From Papiliotrema nemorosa (Eukaryota > Basidiomycota > Tremellomycetes > Tremellales > Rhynchogastremaceae): 64,000 nucleotides of DNA. The stretch lies in contig JASKOT010000002.1 in NCBI GenBank assembly GCA_032158125.1, forward strand, positions 806,001 to 870,000. The letters are read 5' to 3'. Under the pieces are notes generated by a model, which saw only the letters and a program-made list of their open reading frames with translations, was not told the origin of the DNA and ran no database searches. This document shows, piece after piece, positions 62,106 through 64,000 of the stretch; within the stretch, counting starts at the first letter, position 1, and the number at the start of each line of letters is the position of its first letter. The translations under genes were made by a program, and so were the position numbers.

Positions 62106-63104
62106 ATGTCTGCAGAATCTCTCTCCCACTTGTCTGGCTTGCTCGACTCACCGGAGCGCACGAGTCAGATTGCATCTGCGATCACGGACAAATTAGGGAC
62201 TCTGATGATGCGAGCCGACGGGCATCTTGCAGATTGTGATTCCAGAAGCAGTCTTGAAGGCAAAAATACTGCTCTCCGCACTCACCTGTTCAGTCAGATG
62301 CGAATGCTGACAAGAGACGTTATCCAGGATTCGGAATTGTCTGATTCGGATAAAGTTCGATATGCGAATCTGCTCGAATTGTTGGACTTTGTGACGAAAC
62401 GCACTGCGTGTCAGAATTCAAGCTGCCCGAGAGCTTTCAGCAGAATCTGTAGAATCTTCAGAGGAGGGCAATGAGATGGATCTTCCCGATCAGTAAGTTG
62501 AGGTTTCAGCAATAATGCACTCGTACATGGGTTGTAACCAGAATGAGTAGGAAAACCACTGATGACCAGTCTTCAAATCCTGCTCAAGGAGGTGAACGAC
62601 GAGATATCTGTTGAGCCCTCAACTCCTTCTAGGGTGAAGGATCACCTCTTGGCAGGATGGAGAGCTTCCTTGACCGATCAGTTAAGTTCGCAATTACGGC
62701 TTCGAGTGAAGAGAGAGGCTTTGCGTCTGGAGGATGCTCGTACTGCTGCGCCCACACAAGACGAGTGGTGGGATACAATCCGCAAGACTGCCTTGATTCT
62801 CGCCTCATCGTGGATCACAGGAAGACCGTTGCTTCGAGTCCCAAATGAGCCGAGTAGCAAGCTCGGTACCGTTTTGACATTCATTGACATTGGACAAAAG
62901 ATGTCACTTGTCAAGGATTGGGCTTCCAGATTCTCGAGGTCAGACATAAACTGGAAGACCCGTGATGAGATGTCGTGTCTCCGCAACGATCTAGAAAAGC
63001 TACGAGAAGACGTTCATGCGAAAGAAACGGCATTTCTCGAGGAGACTTACAATTTGGGCCGTCTCACGCCGAACAAGAGGTTTATTGACGTTCTGCGTTT
63101 GTAG
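62106..63104 (+). CDS. Hypothetical helical protein
   Basis: I do not recognise this protein. From ATG 62,106 it reads MSAESLSHLSGLLDSPERTS, ALRTHLFSQMRMLTRDVIQD and KVRYANLLELLDF, mostly helical. A second open stretch (62,562-63,104) reads TSLQILLKEVNDEISVEPST, DEWWDTIRKTALILASSWIT and TPNKRFIDVLRL. They can be joined in frame by an intron starting after LLELLDF and a second intron from the GTAAG near 62,502 to the TAG near 62,550, but the first of these is weak. It may instead be two small genes. No membrane segment or signal peptide is seen. Confidence 0.5.
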
Positions 63105-64000
63105 AACGAGAAACAGAAATGATCCCGCTCGTATGATTGCTGCTATAAATTACGGAGGATCTGTATGAGTACGGTCTGGCGTTCAGTGGATCGATTGTTT
63201 CCCTCCATTGAAGTTGGACAGCTAGTCTACCACAGAGATCACCCAGATCTTATGCACCACACTACTCAGCTTGAATGCCTCATTGCTAACGTCCGTATGG
63301 AGCATACGGGTCGACAACTAATCTCCGCTGCATGAGGACTGCAATGACAGACTGCCAGTGGCGTAACCCCGCGCCCCTCTCTTCAATGCTGTTCCAGACT
63401 TCAACAACTTGACGCGAGGATCCTGTGCATGCAGTAGAGCCAGAGAAAATGGTATCTTGATCTCTATACACTATATGTCTATGGGTAATGATGCGCGTTA
63501 AGAGATGCTTTCTGATCATGCTCTTCTCGAAATGTTGTGGCAGTTACCGTGATCGAGATGAACGCGTTTGTGGGAATCAGGGTCTAATGACGATTAACCA
63601 TATCAAGGTTTTCCGTCCAACGCTGATCCAATTGTCAGTCATTGTTTCGATTCCCTCTGACATTTTTTGATATGCACGCCAGCATGCAAACTCCTTGGGC
63701 GCAGCGAGAGGTGATTAGCCATATATAGGGATCATCTATGACAGAGTGATAAGTTACATGCGCCGAAGCAAGCTCGACGAAGGCCCCGCGCTGTCGAAGC
63801 AACATGGATGACCTCAGAAAACGGGGTAATCAACTTTCCACCTTTGGATATGATGACGGGGTTTTGCCCGCGTTCCTGCGATGACCGATGAAAGACGATT
63901 GATTGGAGGTGCTGATCAGAGAGTGCTACCTGCACTTTCAACACTCGTTCACGTCCCATCATGTCCAACTCGAACACTTCCAAAGCGTCTCAGATCGCGA
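63105..64000. other. Right-edge region, little recognised
   Basis: About 900 bp without a confident gene. On the minus strand, 63,920-64,000 reads DALEVFELDMMGRERVLKVQ in an open frame followed by a possible GT donor, so it may be the inner exon of a gene continuing past the right edge. That is too short to call. The rest shows no clear feature. Confidence 0.3.

Overview
This window is nuclear DNA of a fungus, most likely a basidiomycete yeast of the Tremellomycetes (Cryptococcus/Kwoniella relatives). The reasons are the very dense gene packing, many 40-60 bp GT-AG introns with CTGAC/CTAAC-like branch points, and moderate-to-high GC. The proteins include the SLU7/MSL5/PRP38 spliceosomal set, a full HAP2, and long Ser/Pro-rich tails on membrane proteins. 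No tRNA, rRNA, transposon or CRISPR array could be supported. The window is ordinary chromosomal euchromatin, with about 27 protein genes that I could model at least in outline.

Layout, left to right. SMC3 (cohesin, minus, cut by the left edge) diverges from TDP1 (DNA repair). RanGAP (RNA1) converges on the Sm-F gene, which diverges from nucleoporin NSP1. NSP1 converges on PRP38, which diverges from NC2-beta (DR1). Then come a mitochondrially targeted Mtf2-like gene, a cell-surface transmembrane protein with two extracellular modules, a MAK32-type PfkB protein and a class IV aminotransferase (the last two on minus). Next are an allantoate-permease-type MFS transporter and a Zn2Cys6 regulator (both plus), HAP2 diverging from ATP5, a YVH1-type phosphatase and a GPI-anchored LRR protein. 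MSL5/BBP diverges from SLU7, UTP21 from BUD27/URI, and RPC40 from RAD54. The right part holds a Cid1-like nucleotidyltransferase, a UBLCP1-type proteasome phosphatase, a TM198/TM7S3-like membrane protein and an unrecognised gene near the right edge.

Themes. Four genes act in pre-mRNA splicing (Sm-F, PRP38, MSL5, SLU7), and the branch-point-binding protein and SLU7 share one 298 bp promoter. Several housekeeping genes have almost no coding sequence before the first intron: SMC3 has an exon whose coding part is just ATG, and NSP1 has ATGT. The MSL5 gene has three introns that are multiples of three and free of stops. HAP2, a CCAAT-binding subunit, shares a promoter containing a CCAAT box with ATP5, a typical class of HAP target. 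The MFS transporter has three GATAA motifs in front of it and a zinc-cluster regulator behind it. I did not find a clearly new multi-gene system; the most unusual items are gene-structure features and a few altered protein families (a PfkB protein with Asn in place of the catalytic Asp, an aminotransferase with a changed PLP-binding motif, and large insertions in YVH1 and in the LRR protein).
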